A stretch of DNA of 38,919 nucleotides from Rhizobium sp. Q54 (GTDB taxonomy: Bacteria > Pseudomonadota > Alphaproteobacteria > UBA828): assembly GCA_945892755.1 (NCBI GenBank), contig CAMDDO010000024.1, positions 1 through 38,919 on the forward strand, read 5' to 3'. The first letter of the stretch is position 1. Every line of letters begins with the position of its first letter. The translations under genes and the position numbers were made by a program. Positions 1-7,886 of the stretch are shown here, piece after piece. A model generated the notes under the pieces. That model ran no database searches. It saw nothing but the letters and a program-made list of their open reading frames with translations, and was not told the DNA's origin.

Positions 1-38
1 GCAGCCGCCAAACCAAGGCGGATCAATCGAAACATCAT
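1..38 (-). CDS. possible start of a gene running off the left edge
   Basis: On the minus strand an ATG ATG pair at 38 and 35 opens a frame that is still open at the edge, giving MMFRLIRLGLAA, a basic then hydrophobic start like a signal peptide or membrane anchor. A GAGGG stretch lies about four bases upstream, a plausible ribosome site. TTGCGA-N17-TATAGC upstream of the palindrome at 70-121 is a possible promoter. Only twelve residues are visible, so no function can be given and the call may be wrong. Confidence 0.35.
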   Translation of the reverse strand, partial: MMFRLIRLGLAA

Positions 39-69
39 GGCGCCCTCATCGACCTGTGGCCACCGGCCT

Positions 70-121
70 AGTGGTCCGATCCAGACGCTTGGGTCCCAAG
101 CGTCTGGTGAATCGCACCACT
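70..121. repeat. 52-bp near-perfect palindrome
   Basis: Arms of 13 bases (81-93 and 95-107) pair perfectly around one central base at 94. After a 3-base bulge (108-110) the flanks 70-80 and 111-121 pair again with one mismatch. No T-run follows on either strand, so a classical terminator is unlikely. It lies between two leftward genes and looks like a dispersed repeat or a protein-bound palindrome. Confidence 0.7.
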
Positions 122-161
122 TGCGGGCACCGCTATAATGCAAGTGCAACTCATTCGCAAC

Positions 162-189
162 TTAAAAACGAGCCCTGGCTTGCTGCTCG
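162..189 (-). terminator. weak intrinsic terminator candidate after the FAH-family gene
   Basis: Read leftward after the stop at 222, CGAGC (189-185) pairs with GCTCG (173-169) and is followed at once by TTTTTAAG. The stem is only five pairs with an 11-base loop, so this is a weak candidate for the end of the 4346-222 operon. Confidence 0.3.
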
Positions 190-221
190 CTCCGGGGCGC
201 CGCGCTCCTGCCGGCTCAATT

Positions 222-1199
222 TCAGGCCGCTGGAGCGGCCTTCACGACATTCCGAAGCGTGCCGATGCCGTCGATCTCGCATTCCACCGTGTCGCCCGGC
301 TTCAAATAGCCGGAAGCGGCTTTGATGTCGGTGCGGGCGGAGAAACGCCCGCCGAGTTCCGCGTCGGTGCCCCAGGCCGTACCGCCGGGCGTGCCGGTCG
401 AGATCACCCAGCCGGGCTGGAGCGTCAGGAAGGTCGAAAAGAAATGCACCAGCTCGGCGACGCTCCAGATCATCTTGGCGGTCGAATTGTTTTGCCTGAG
501 CTCGCCATTGACCCGCGTGCGAAGCGGCAGGGACTGCGGATCGGCGATCTCGTCCCGCGTCACGATCAGCGGGCCGAGCGGCGCGCAGGTATCGAAGTTC
601 TTGCCCGGCCCGAGCGAATAAGCGGCCGAGCCATCGGGCCTAAGTTTGACTTGCCGGTCACGCGCGGTCGCATCGTTCATGATGGTGAAGCCAAAAATGT
701 GCTCGAGCGCGCGCTCCTTTGGTATGTGGCGGCCGGGCCTGCCGATCACGATCGCTAGCTCGGTTTCATAATCGAGCTTCTTGGTCACCTTGGTGTCGAG
801 CAGAATGGCGTCGCCCGGGCCGATCACGCCGGTGATCGGAATCTTGATGAAGAACTCGGGCTCTTTCGCGGTGACGATCGGCTTCTCCTCGCGGTGATCC
901 CAATAGTTCTCGCCGCTGCAGAGGATGATTCCGGGCTGCACGGGCGCGCGCAGCTTGACGCGCGCGAGCGGCTTCCTGCCCTTGCCGCGCGCACGGCTCG
1001 CGTTGACCGCGCGCCTCGCGAGCGCGAGCGAGGCTCGACCGCCGGCGATGAACGCCGTCATGTCGGCCAGCCGCGCCTTTTCGGCGGCGCTCAGACCCCG
1101 ACCGCCACCAAGCGCATCGAGCAGATCGACAACGTCATCGCCGTCGAGCGCGGCAAGCCGCACTTCGCGGCCGCGGGTATAACGCGCAAGCCTCATCAC
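222..1199 (-). CDS. fumarylacetoacetate hydrolase family protein
   Basis: This is a soluble metal-dependent enzyme of the FAH superfamily, whose members cleave C-C bonds or decarboxylate and hydrate 2-oxo acids in aromatic and related catabolism. The catalytic domain is visible in the C-terminal two thirds: GENYWDHREEKP, the metal-binding E-x-E in DYETELAIVIG, the NDATARDRQ signature and the closing STGTPGG loop. The 325-residue length fits single-domain bacterial members with an N-terminal cap. The start is MM; either Met is possible. It is the last gene of a leftward operon, 14 bases after the alpha/beta hydrolase gene. The substrate cannot be read from sequence. Family assignment is firm, the specific reaction is not. 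Confidence 0.9.
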   Translation of the reverse strand: MMRLARYTRGREVRLAALDGDDVVDLLDALGGGRGLSAAEKARLADMTAFIAGGRASLALARRAVNASRARGKGRKPLARVKLRAPVQPGIILCSGENYWDHREEKPIVTAKEPEFFIKIPITGVIGPGDAILLDTKVTKKLDYETELAIVIGRPGRHIPKERALEHIFGFTIMNDATARDRQVKLRPDGSAAYSLGPGKNFDTCAPLGPLIVTRDEIADPQSLPLRTRVNGELRQNNSTAKMIWSVAELVHFFSTFLTLQPGWVISTGTPGGTAWGTDAELGGRFSARTDIKAASGYLKPGDTVECEIDGIGTLRNVVKAAPAA

Positions 1200-1213
1200 C
1201 GTCTCCTACGGGT

Positions 1214-2086
1214 TTAGCGCGGTCCCATCTGCGCGAGCAGCGCCTGGGTCAGCCGGCTGGCCGGCTCGCGCAATTGATGGACGAGCGTGAAGTGGTTATC
1301 GCCCTTGAGCGAAATAATGTTGCTCGGGTAGTTGAGCCGATGCCAGAGCGCCTCCATGGTCTCGGCCTGGCGCGCATATTCGGCCGATTCGATGTCGCCC
1401 GAGACGAACATGAGCGGTGCCCGCACCGGATAGCGCTGGTGGATCGGGCTGTTACGCTTCGCCTCCTCGGCATCGAGACGCACTTTGTCGTTCAGATAGC
1501 AAAGCCTGATCGGCTCGAGGTCGTAGATCCCCGACATCGAGCACGCGCTCTTCACCACAGCGGCCGGCAAGTCGCTCGCCAAGGCGGGCCAATCGGTCGC
1601 CAGCATCATGGTCGCGAGATGGCCGCCGGCCGATTGACCGCTGACATGCAGGCGCGCCGGATCGGCACCGAACGATTGCGCATTGCGATAGACCCAGGCG
1701 ATCGCGGCGCGGTTCTGACGCACGATCTCGTCCATGCGCACGTCGGGCGCGAGGCCATAATTGATCACCACCGTGGTCACGCCGTTCGGCCGGAAGCCTT
1801 CGGCGACGAAGCCGTTGTGGCTTTTGTCGAGCGAGTACCAATAGCCGCCATGAATGAAAACCTGGATCGGGGCGTTTGGCGTCGCGGCCGGAAAAATATC
1901 GAGCGTCTCCATGGGCGATGGGCCATAGGCGACGCCGACCTGGCACGGCAAGGTGGCGCGCGTCACCGCGCTCCACTTCGTCCAATTTTCGAAGTAGGTC
2001 AGGAATTGCGGGTAGCGACGCCGGTTGTTGTACTGGGCGTCGAGCTCTGCCCGGGTGTAGGCAAGATAGACATTTGCGTCGCTCAT
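1214..2086 (-). CDS. alpha/beta hydrolase, kynurenine-formamidase/esterase-like
   Basis: This is a serine hydrolase of the alpha/beta fold. HGGYW forms the oxyanion-hole motif typical of the formamidase and hormone-sensitive-lipase-like group, GQSAGG carries the nucleophilic serine, the Asp in VSGDIES is the likely acid, and the His in KGDNHFTLV completes the triad. There is no signal peptide, so it should be cytoplasmic. At 290 residues it matches arylformamidase-like enzymes, but no tryptophan-catabolic neighbour (kynureninase, tryptophan dioxygenase) is visible, so formamidase activity is only one option beside carboxylesterase. It sits 20 bases after the enolase-like gene and 14 bases before the FAH-family gene, so the three are probably one transcript. 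Confidence 0.88.
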   Translation of the reverse strand: MSDANVYLAYTRAELDAQYNNRRRYPQFLTYFENWTKWSAVTRATLPCQVGVAYGPSPMETLDIFPAATPNAPIQVFIHGGYWYSLDKSHNGFVAEGFRPNGVTTVVINYGLAPDVRMDEIVRQNRAAIAWVYRNAQSFGADPARLHVSGQSAGGHLATMMLATDWPALASDLPAAVVKSACSMSGIYDLEPIRLCYLNDKVRLDAEEAKRNSPIHQRYPVRAPLMFVSGDIESAEYARQAETMEALWHRLNYPSNIISLKGDNHFTLVHQLREPASRLTQALLAQMGPR

Positions 2087-2106
2087 GGCGGCTATCCTGA
2101 CCCGTC

Positions 2107-3399
2107 CTAGCCCAAGGGCGCAAGCGATGGTCGGCCGGCATAGCGCCCGCCGAGCTCGGCCTCGATGCGCAGCAATTGGTTGTATTTCGCGAGCCGCTCG
2201 GCGGCGCGCACCGAGCCGATCTTGATCTGGCCGCCGGCGATGCCGACCGCGAAATCGGCGAGAAAGCTATCGTCCGTCTCGCCCGAGCGCGCCGAGATGA
2301 CGGTGGCAAAGCCGCCCGCGCGCGCGGCTTTGACCGCCTCGATCGTGCCGCTCAGCGTGCCGTTCTGATTGAGCTTGATCAGCGCCGCGTTGGCCGCCCG
2401 TTCGCGCACCGCGCGCGCGATGCGCGCGGGCTGCGTGCACAACAGGTCATCGCCCACCAACTGCACGCGGGGCAGACGGGCCATCAACGCCGTCCAATCG
2501 GCCCATGCCTCTTCGGCGAGCGCATCCTCGATCGAGACGATCGGATAGCGGTCGACCCAGCTGGCGACGAGGGCGATCAGTTCGTCGGCACGCCGAAACA
2601 CGCCCTCGCGGTCAAAGCCATAGGTGCCGTCCGGCTGCAAGAGGCCGCTCGCGGCCATATCGAGCGCCAAGGCGACTTCCTCGCCCGGCGTGTAACCTGC
2701 CGCGTCGATGCAGTCGATCGCGAAGTCGAGCGCGGCCTCGGCTTTCTTGAAGCCGGGGCTGAGCCCGCCCTCATCGGCAAGCAGGGTCGGCAAGCCGCGC
2801 GCGCGGCTGAGCTCGGTTGCCTTGGCGCGTACCGCGAGCGACATGGCGAGCGCCTCGCTATAACTCGCGGCGCCAACCGGGACGATCAGGAAGTCTTGCA
2901 GGTCCATGCCGCCACCCGCATGCAAGCCGCCGGAGAGCAGGTTGACCATAGGCAGCGGCAGCACTGGCAGCTCAACGCCGGCGAGCGTGCCGATATGCCG
3001 GTAGAGCGCGACGCCCTTGGCCACCGCGGCGGCGCGACACGCGGCGAGCGAAACGCCGAGCACCGCGTTGGCGCCGAGCCGGCTGAGACCGGTTCCGCCG
3101 TCAAGCGCGACCATGCGTCGATCGAGCGCCGCCTGGTCATCGGCCGCCGTGCCGTGGACCGCGCGTGCGATCTCGCCATTCACATTCGCCACCGCCCGTG
3201 TCACCCCGAGCCCGCCGAACACCGCTCGGTCGCCGTCGCGCAGCTCATGCGCCTCGTTGCGCCCGGTTGAGGCGCCCGAGGGTACGCTCGCACGGCCCAT
3301 CGCGCCGCCTTCGAGGCGGACGTCGACTTCGATGGTCGGCCGCCCGCGCGAGTCGAAGATCTGACGGCCCTCGATCACCGCGATCGCCAGACGGCTCAT
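2107..3399 (-). CDS. divergent enolase paralogue (enolase family)
   Basis: The 430-residue protein has the full enolase fold: mobile loop SGASTG near residue 40, LADEGG with the general base glutamate, metal ligands in VALDMAAS, SIEDAL and VGDDLL, the base lysine in LIKLNQNGT, and the C-terminal lysine in GGQIKIG. Two active-site positions depart from ordinary enolase. The QEF motif reads QDF (Glu to Asp), and the SHRSGE motif reads SARSGE, so the loop histidine is alanine (codon GCG on the minus strand, near 2291). It overlaps the phosphotransferase gene by four bases (ATGA) and lies in a catabolic-looking operon rather than beside glycolytic or pyrG genes. It may be a weak enolase or act on a different phosphorylated hydroxy acid. 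I give no symbol because the house-keeping eno is probably elsewhere. Confidence 0.85.
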   Translation of the reverse strand: MSRLAIAVIEGRQIFDSRGRPTIEVDVRLEGGAMGRASVPSGASTGRNEAHELRDGDRAVFGGLGVTRAVANVNGEIARAVHGTAADDQAALDRRMVALDGGTGLSRLGANAVLGVSLAACRAAAVAKGVALYRHIGTLAGVELPVLPLPMVNLLSGGLHAGGGMDLQDFLIVPVGAASYSEALAMSLAVRAKATELSRARGLPTLLADEGGLSPGFKKAEAALDFAIDCIDAAGYTPGEEVALALDMAASGLLQPDGTYGFDREGVFRRADELIALVASWVDRYPIVSIEDALAEEAWADWTALMARLPRVQLVGDDLLCTQPARIARAVRERAANAALIKLNQNGTLSGTIEAVKAARAGGFATVISARSGETDDSFLADFAVGIAGGQIKIGSVRAAERLAKYNQLLRIEAELGGRYAGRPSLAPLG

Positions 3400-4346
3400 G
3401 GCATGCCCCCCTCTCCGACCAGACCCAACACGTCATTCGGATCGGCCGGTGGATCGAGAATCAGGCGCCGCGCGATCGCGCGGATCGCCGCCACATGATC
3501 GGGCGCGGCGATGTAGTCGAGCGGCGAATCGCCGTCGACGCGCGCCAGCATCAAGCAGCCGGTCTGACGTGCAAGCGCGTGGTCGAACACCTCGAGCCCC
3601 TCAGCCGCATAGGCGTCGAGAAAGGCCTTGGTCGCCCGCCGACGCGCCTCGACGAACGCCGGAAAGCAGATCGTGCCGAGTAGCAGATGCGAAAGGCAGA
3701 ACGCGACATCGAAATGCGGATCGCCCCAATGCGCGACCTCGGCGTCGAGCAGCACGACCTCTCCGCCATCGACTAGCATATTCTTCGGGCTGAAGTCGCC
3801 ATGGACCAGGCAGAGCCGGCACGCCAAGAGCTGCTCGACCGTTTCATCGACGGCTGTTTTCAACGCCGGATGGCGCGCTGCGACGCGCCGGAAAAATGGC
3901 TCGATGCGAAGCTCGATCAGGAAGGTTCGATCGTCGAACTGGCGCGCCAAGTCCTCGCGCACGCTGCTACGCCGATGCAAGAGACCGAGTAAAACGCCGG
4001 CGCGACGCGCCGTCGCCTCGCTCGTCTCGCCGGCAACCAACAGGTTCTTCCAATTGCGGAAGCGCGGCGGCACCAGCGCCATCGCGAAGCGGTGATGCAG
4101 GGGATCGCTCCACAGCACGCGCGGCACGCACTCCGTCCCCAGCACTTCGGCCATGGCGCGCAGCGCGGCGACTTCGATCATGGCGCGGCGCGGATCGGAG
4201 CGCCAATCGGCTCGCACTTTTAGCTGCGGCCGCGCCTGCTTGATCACATAGGGACCTTCCGGCCCGATCACGAGCGCGAGATCGCTCGAGACGCCGCCGC
4301 CAAAACCGCCCTCGCCGTTCCCGGCCTTGAGTGTCGCCTGCGTCAT
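3396..4346 (-). CDS. APH-family phosphotransferase, methylthioribose-kinase-like
   Basis: This is a small-molecule kinase of the aminoglycoside-phosphotransferase fold. The N-lobe lysine lies in YVIKQARP, followed by W, R and IE spaced as in methylthioribose kinase. The catalytic loop is HGDFSPKN and the metal-binding Asp is in VLLDAE, then WGDPHFD. I chose the ATG at 4346 (316 residues), because the 36 residues of the longer frame, from 4454, are low-complexity and precede the conserved start of the kinase domain; the ribosome site is unclear for both. The gene opens the leftward operon and overlaps the enolase paralogue by four bases, so the kinase product may feed that enzyme. The substrate is unknown; antibiotic resistance is unlikely in this setting. 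Confidence 0.82.
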   Translation of the reverse strand: MTQATLKAGNGEGGFGGGVSSDLALVIGPEGPYVIKQARPQLKVRADWRSDPRRAMIEVAALRAMAEVLGTECVPRVLWSDPLHHRFAMALVPPRFRNWKNLLVAGETSEATARRAGVLLGLLHRRSSVREDLARQFDDRTFLIELRIEPFFRRVAARHPALKTAVDETVEQLLACRLCLVHGDFSPKNMLVDGGEVVLLDAEVAHWGDPHFDVAFCLSHLLLGTICFPAFVEARRRATKAFLDAYAAEGLEVFDHALARQTGCLMLARVDGDSPLDYIAAPDHVAAIRAIARRLILDPPADPNDVLGLVGEGGMP

Positions 4347-4516
4347 ACTCACCGCGTTCGCGCTTGATGTTGCCTTGAAGCTAGGGCCGGCGTCACGCGT
4401 GCGCCAGCGTCCGTTTTGTCGCACGCGTGGACTTGGCGCCGTGTCATCGGGCATGATCGGGCCAACGGCTGGGCGGGAAGACCGACAAGCCGAGCAGCGC
4501 CAACAGGGAGCGTTCC

Positions 4517-6139
4517 GTGCAAGGCACGATGATGGATTTTCCGCTGACGTTGCGCCATCTCTTTGAGCGCAATCATCAGCTTTTCGGCCGGAGCGAGGTG
4601 GTCACCCGCCTGCCCGACAAATCGATCCACCGCTATCCCGCCGCCTCGTTCACGCGCCGCGCCATGCGCCTCGCCGCCGCGCTGCAAAAAGCCGGCCTCA
4701 GAAAGGGCGACCGGGTCGGCACCATGATGTGGAACAGCTACGCCCATCTCGAAGCCTATTTCGGCGTGCCGCTCGCGGGCGGGGTGTTTCATACGCTGAA
4801 TTTCCGGCTGCACCCGAACGACATCGAATACATCGTCAACCATGCCGAGGATCGCTTCATCATTGTCGATGACGTGCTGCTGCCCTTGCTCGAGCCGGTG
4901 CGCGCGAAAATAAAGGCCGAACGCATCATCGTCGCCGCGCTCTCGGACAAACCGGTGCCGGCGGGCTATGAAAGCTACGAGGATTTCATCGCCGACGCCC
5001 CGGCCGAGCCCATGCCGGTCACGCTTGAGGAAAATGACGCCGCCGGCATGTGCTACACCTCGGGCACCACGGGGCGGCCCAAGGGCGTGGTCTATTCACA
5101 CCGCTCGATCATGCTTCACACGCTCGCCGCCGGCCTCGCTGACGCACTCGCGATCTCGAACCGCGATACCATGTTGGTGGTCGTGCCGATGTTCCACGTC
5201 AATAGTTGGGGTATTCCGTTTTGCGGCGTGATGACCGGCGCGCGCCTCGTGCTGCCGGGCGCGCATCTCGATCCGGTCAGCCTGCTCGATTTGTTGGAAC
5301 GGGAAAAAGTCACCTTCGCGGCCGGCGTGCCGACGATCTGGTTCGGCCTCCTCCACGCGCTCGACAAGGAGCCGGGTCGCTGGAAATTGCAACCGGGTTT
5401 GCGCACCTTCGTCGGCGGCTCGGCCGCGCCCGAAGCGCTGATCCGCGGTCTCGACAAGCACGGGGTCAAGGTGGTCCACGCCTGGGGCATGACCGAGATG
5501 AGCCCCTTGGGCTCGATCTCTCGGATCAAGAGCACCCTCGCCGACCAACCCGAAGACGCGCTCTATGCCCTCCGCTCCAAGCAAGGCATGCCGAGCGTGT
5601 TGGTCGAAATGCGCGTGGTCAATGAGCAGGGCATCGCGCCGTGGGATGGCGCCACCATGGGCGAACTGCAGGTGCGCGGGCCGTTCATCGCCGCGCGCTA
5701 TTTCAATGATGAGAGCCAGAAGGACAAATGGACCAAGGACGGCTGGTTCATCACGGGCGATGTCGCGACGATCGACGCCGAAGGCTATATGAAACTCACC
5801 GACCGCACGAAAGACCTGATCAAATCGGGCGGCGAGTGGATTTCCTCGGTCGATCTCGAAAACGCGCTGATGGGCCACCCGGCGGTGAAAGAGGCAAGCG
5901 TCATCGCGGTCGCGCACCCGAAATGGGATGAGCGACCCTTGGCGGTCGTCGTGCTGAAGGACGGCGCGCAGGCAACACCCGAAGCGTTGAGAGCGTTCCT
6001 CGCGGCCAGATTCGCCAAATGGTGGCTGCCCGACGGCTATGCCTTCGTCTCCGAGATACCCAAGAACCCGGCTGGAAAATTTCTGAAATCGAAGCTGCGC
6101 GAGCAATTCGACGGCTGGACATGGGACGCGCCGGTGTGA
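4517..6139 (+). CDS. fatty-acid/acyl-CoA synthetase (AMP-forming)
   Basis: This ligase activates a carboxylic acid with ATP to an acyl-adenylate and transfers it to CoA. Visible motifs are the P-loop YTSGTTGRPKG (from about residue 180), HAWGMTE (A5), the GWFITGDVA aspartate near residue 414, the TDRTKDLIKSGGEWIS hinge, and the catalytic lysine K521 in NPAGKF. At 540 residues it matches medium and long-chain fatty acyl-CoA ligases of the FadD/AlkK type. The GTG start at 4517 has an AGGGAG ribosome site six bases upstream; ATGs at 4529 and 4532 are alternatives but sit too far from it. It is divergent from the kinase operon across about 170 bases. The acyl chain it uses is not determined. Confidence 0.93.
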   Translation: MQGTMMDFPLTLRHLFERNHQLFGRSEVVTRLPDKSIHRYPAASFTRRAMRLAAALQKAGLRKGDRVGTMMWNSYAHLEAYFGVPLAGGVFHTLNFRLHPNDIEYIVNHAEDRFIIVDDVLLPLLEPVRAKIKAERIIVAALSDKPVPAGYESYEDFIADAPAEPMPVTLEENDAAGMCYTSGTTGRPKGVVYSHRSIMLHTLAAGLADALAISNRDTMLVVVPMFHVNSWGIPFCGVMTGARLVLPGAHLDPVSLLDLLEREKVTFAAGVPTIWFGLLHALDKEPGRWKLQPGLRTFVGGSAAPEALIRGLDKHGVKVVHAWGMTEMSPLGSISRIKSTLADQPEDALYALRSKQGMPSVLVEMRVVNEQGIAPWDGATMGELQVRGPFIAARYFNDESQKDKWTKDGWFITGDVATIDAEGYMKLTDRTKDLIKSGGEWISSVDLENALMGHPAVKEASVIAVAHPKWDERPLAVVVLKDGAQATPEALRAFLAARFAKWWLPDGYAFVSEIPKNPAGKFLKSKLREQFDGWTWDAPV

Positions 6140-6169
6140 GGAGGCCTGATTAGGCGTCGCACCCCAATT

Positions 6170-6259
6170 CGTCGTCCCCCGCGAAGGCGGGGGATCCAGA
6201 CTGGCGAGTGACCGTTAATGCCGCATCTCCTGGATACTCCGCCTTCGCGGAGTATGACG
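6170..6259. repeat. dispersed double-hairpin repeat, intergenic copy
   Basis: The 90-bp element starts with CGTC and ends with ATGACG. It contains hairpin one (CCCCCGC, loop GAAG, GCGGGGG at 6176-6193), ATCCAG at 6194-6199, about 30 spacer bases, CTGGAT at 6230-6235, and hairpin two (ACTCCGC, loop CTTC, GCGGAGT at 6236-6253). The same architecture recurs inside dnaE2 at 10944-11034. It sits between the converging acyl-CoA synthetase and dehydrogenase genes. Confidence 0.85.
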
Positions 6260-6289
6260 GGAATGGGAACGGGGCCACAGTACCCGCCA

Positions 6290-7255
6290 TCAGCCCCCGC
6301 CCGCCGGCTTGTTGCATGGGTTCTGCGGCTTTTCGCCTTTCAGAACCCGCACCACTTCCTCGGCACCGCGGCGCCGAAGTTCAGCCAATGATTCGTCGGA
6401 CGAGAACGCGATGTGCGGCGTCGCGATCACGTCGGGCCGCGCGATCAACGCGGCGGGCGGGTTGGGCTCGCCCTCGACGACATCGAGCGCCGCGCCGCTT
6501 ATGCGGCCGGCATCGAGCGCGCGGATCAGCGCCTCATTGTCCACGACCGGACCGCGGCTGACATTGACCAGGAACGAACCTTTGCGCATGCGCTTGAGAA
6601 AATCATCATCGACGAAATGGCGCGTTTCCTCGTTCAACGGCAAATGCACGACGATCACGTCTGAATCGTGCAAGAGCCGATCGAGGCTGACCAATTCGGC
6701 ATGCGGCACGCCGCCCTTGACCGCGACGTCATAGGCCAGCACGTCGAGCCCGATGCCGCTCAACTTCCGCGCCGTGGCGCGCCCGATGCGGCCAAAGCCG
6801 AGAATGCCGGCGGTCAGCGTCGCGGTGCGCCTGAGCCGCGCGCCCGAAGGATCCCACCGGCCGCGCTTGACCTCGCGATCGAAGCTCACCAGCCCCCGCG
6901 TCCAGCCGAGGATCATGGCAAGCGCGTGGTCCGAAACCTCCTCGACGCAATAGTCGGGCACGTTGGTGACCCAGGCGCCGCGCGCGGTCGCGGCCGGCAC
7001 GTCGATATTGTCGAGCCCAACGCCATAGCGCGCGACGATCTTGAGGTTTTTCGGCAAAGCGATGGCCTTGTCCGAAATACGCGCCCAGCAAGTCAGGATC
7101 GCGCTCGGGTCATTGGCGCCGATCAGGGCTTCGATCTCGGCCGGCGGCGCGGCGGCCGATGGCCCGATCACGAGGCGATGCCCCGCCCCTTCGATGATGG
7201 CCCGCTCGATTTCATTGTCAGCCCAGGCAAAGTCCGTCTGTACCACCGTCGCCAT
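6290..7255 (-). CDS. D-2-hydroxyacid dehydrogenase (NAD-dependent)
   Basis: This is an oxidoreductase of the phosphoglycerate/formate-dehydrogenase-like family that interconverts 2-oxo acids and D-2-hydroxy acids with NAD(P)H. The Rossmann motif is GILGFGRIG, the substrate-binding arginine lies in NVSRGPVVD, a glutamate lies in VEGEPNPP, and the catalytic histidine in ATPHIAFSS. The chosen ATG at 7255 has a GGGGGG run six bases upstream; the frame opens two codons earlier at 7261, but that start is almost touching the G-run. At 321 residues it matches short D-isomer dehydrogenases without an ACT domain. It converges with the acyl-CoA synthetase gene. Glyoxylate/hydroxypyruvate reductase or phosphoglycerate dehydrogenase activity is possible; sequence alone does not decide. 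Confidence 0.9.
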   Translation of the reverse strand: MATVVQTDFAWADNEIERAIIEGAGHRLVIGPSAAAPPAEIEALIGANDPSAILTCWARISDKAIALPKNLKIVARYGVGLDNIDVPAATARGAWVTNVPDYCVEEVSDHALAMILGWTRGLVSFDREVKRGRWDPSGARLRRTATLTAGILGFGRIGRATARKLSGIGLDVLAYDVAVKGGVPHAELVSLDRLLHDSDVIVVHLPLNEETRHFVDDDFLKRMRKGSFLVNVSRGPVVDNEALIRALDAGRISGAALDVVEGEPNPPAALIARPDVIATPHIAFSSDESLAELRRRGAEEVVRVLKGEKPQNPCNKPAGGG

Positions 7256-7372
7256 GGTCATCCCCCCACTTCGGTCCGTTGCAAAAGATGATGCACCCTG
7301 GTGCGCGCTTGTCTATCGTCGCGCGCGCCGCGCCGGTCGTCGCCCGCGCGGACGCTCGTTCGGGGATGCGCC

Positions 7373-7753
7373 ATGGCCGTCAAGGATGCCGGAAAACTCT
7401 TCGTCTGCCGCACCTGTGTGCGCGATCGGCGCGTGCCCGAGGGCGAGCAAACCGAGGGCGCCAAATTGTACGATGCGCTCGAGGCGGCCCTGGCCAAGGA
7501 CGGCGGCGACGTGCCGCTACGCGGCACGGCCTGCTTGAATGGCTGCCCGAGCCCATGCAACGCCTCGGTGCGCGGCCATGGCAAGGCCTTGCTCCGGTTC
7601 AGCCGGTTGACCCCCGACGACGCCCCGGCGTTGATCCGCATGGCGCGGCTCTACCTCAAGCATAGGACCGGCGATTTGACCGAAAAGGAGCTGCCCGAAG
7701 CGCTTCGAGCCAAACTGACCGCGCGAGCACCGGCGAACAATCCAGGGCGCTGA
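7373..7753 (+). CDS. DUF1636 family cysteine-rich protein
   Basis: This small 126-residue cytoplasmic protein has Cys clusters that look like a metal or Fe-S site: VCRTC near the start and CLNGCPSPC in the middle, which resembles thioredoxin-like ferredoxin folds. These are the hallmarks of DUF1636, often found near cobalamin or metal genes; no such gene is seen here. The ATG at 7373 has CGGGG seven bases upstream. The longer frame from 7301 adds 24 arginine-rich residues without conservation and was rejected. Its biochemical function is unknown. The next gene starts 133 bases downstream with its own strong ribosome site, so they may be separate units. Confidence 0.8.
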   Translation: MAVKDAGKLFVCRTCVRDRRVPEGEQTEGAKLYDALEAALAKDGGDVPLRGTACLNGCPSPCNASVRGHGKALLRFSRLTPDDAPALIRMARLYLKHRTGDLTEKELPEALRAKLTARAPANNPGR

Positions 7754-7886
7754 GGCACGGCCCGATTGGGGTGAAAAGTAGTGCAAAGCCCCAAGGCCTG
7801 GTCTATTCTTCATCATTCGCCTCGCCGGCAAGAAAATCGACAACAAAAATGGCGCGGTGCCCTGCCAAGTCCCAAGGAGGCTTCTA

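Noticed and set aside
2176-3270. 364-residue frame antisense to the enolase paralogue
   Set aside because: Shadow of the conserved enolase-family sequence.
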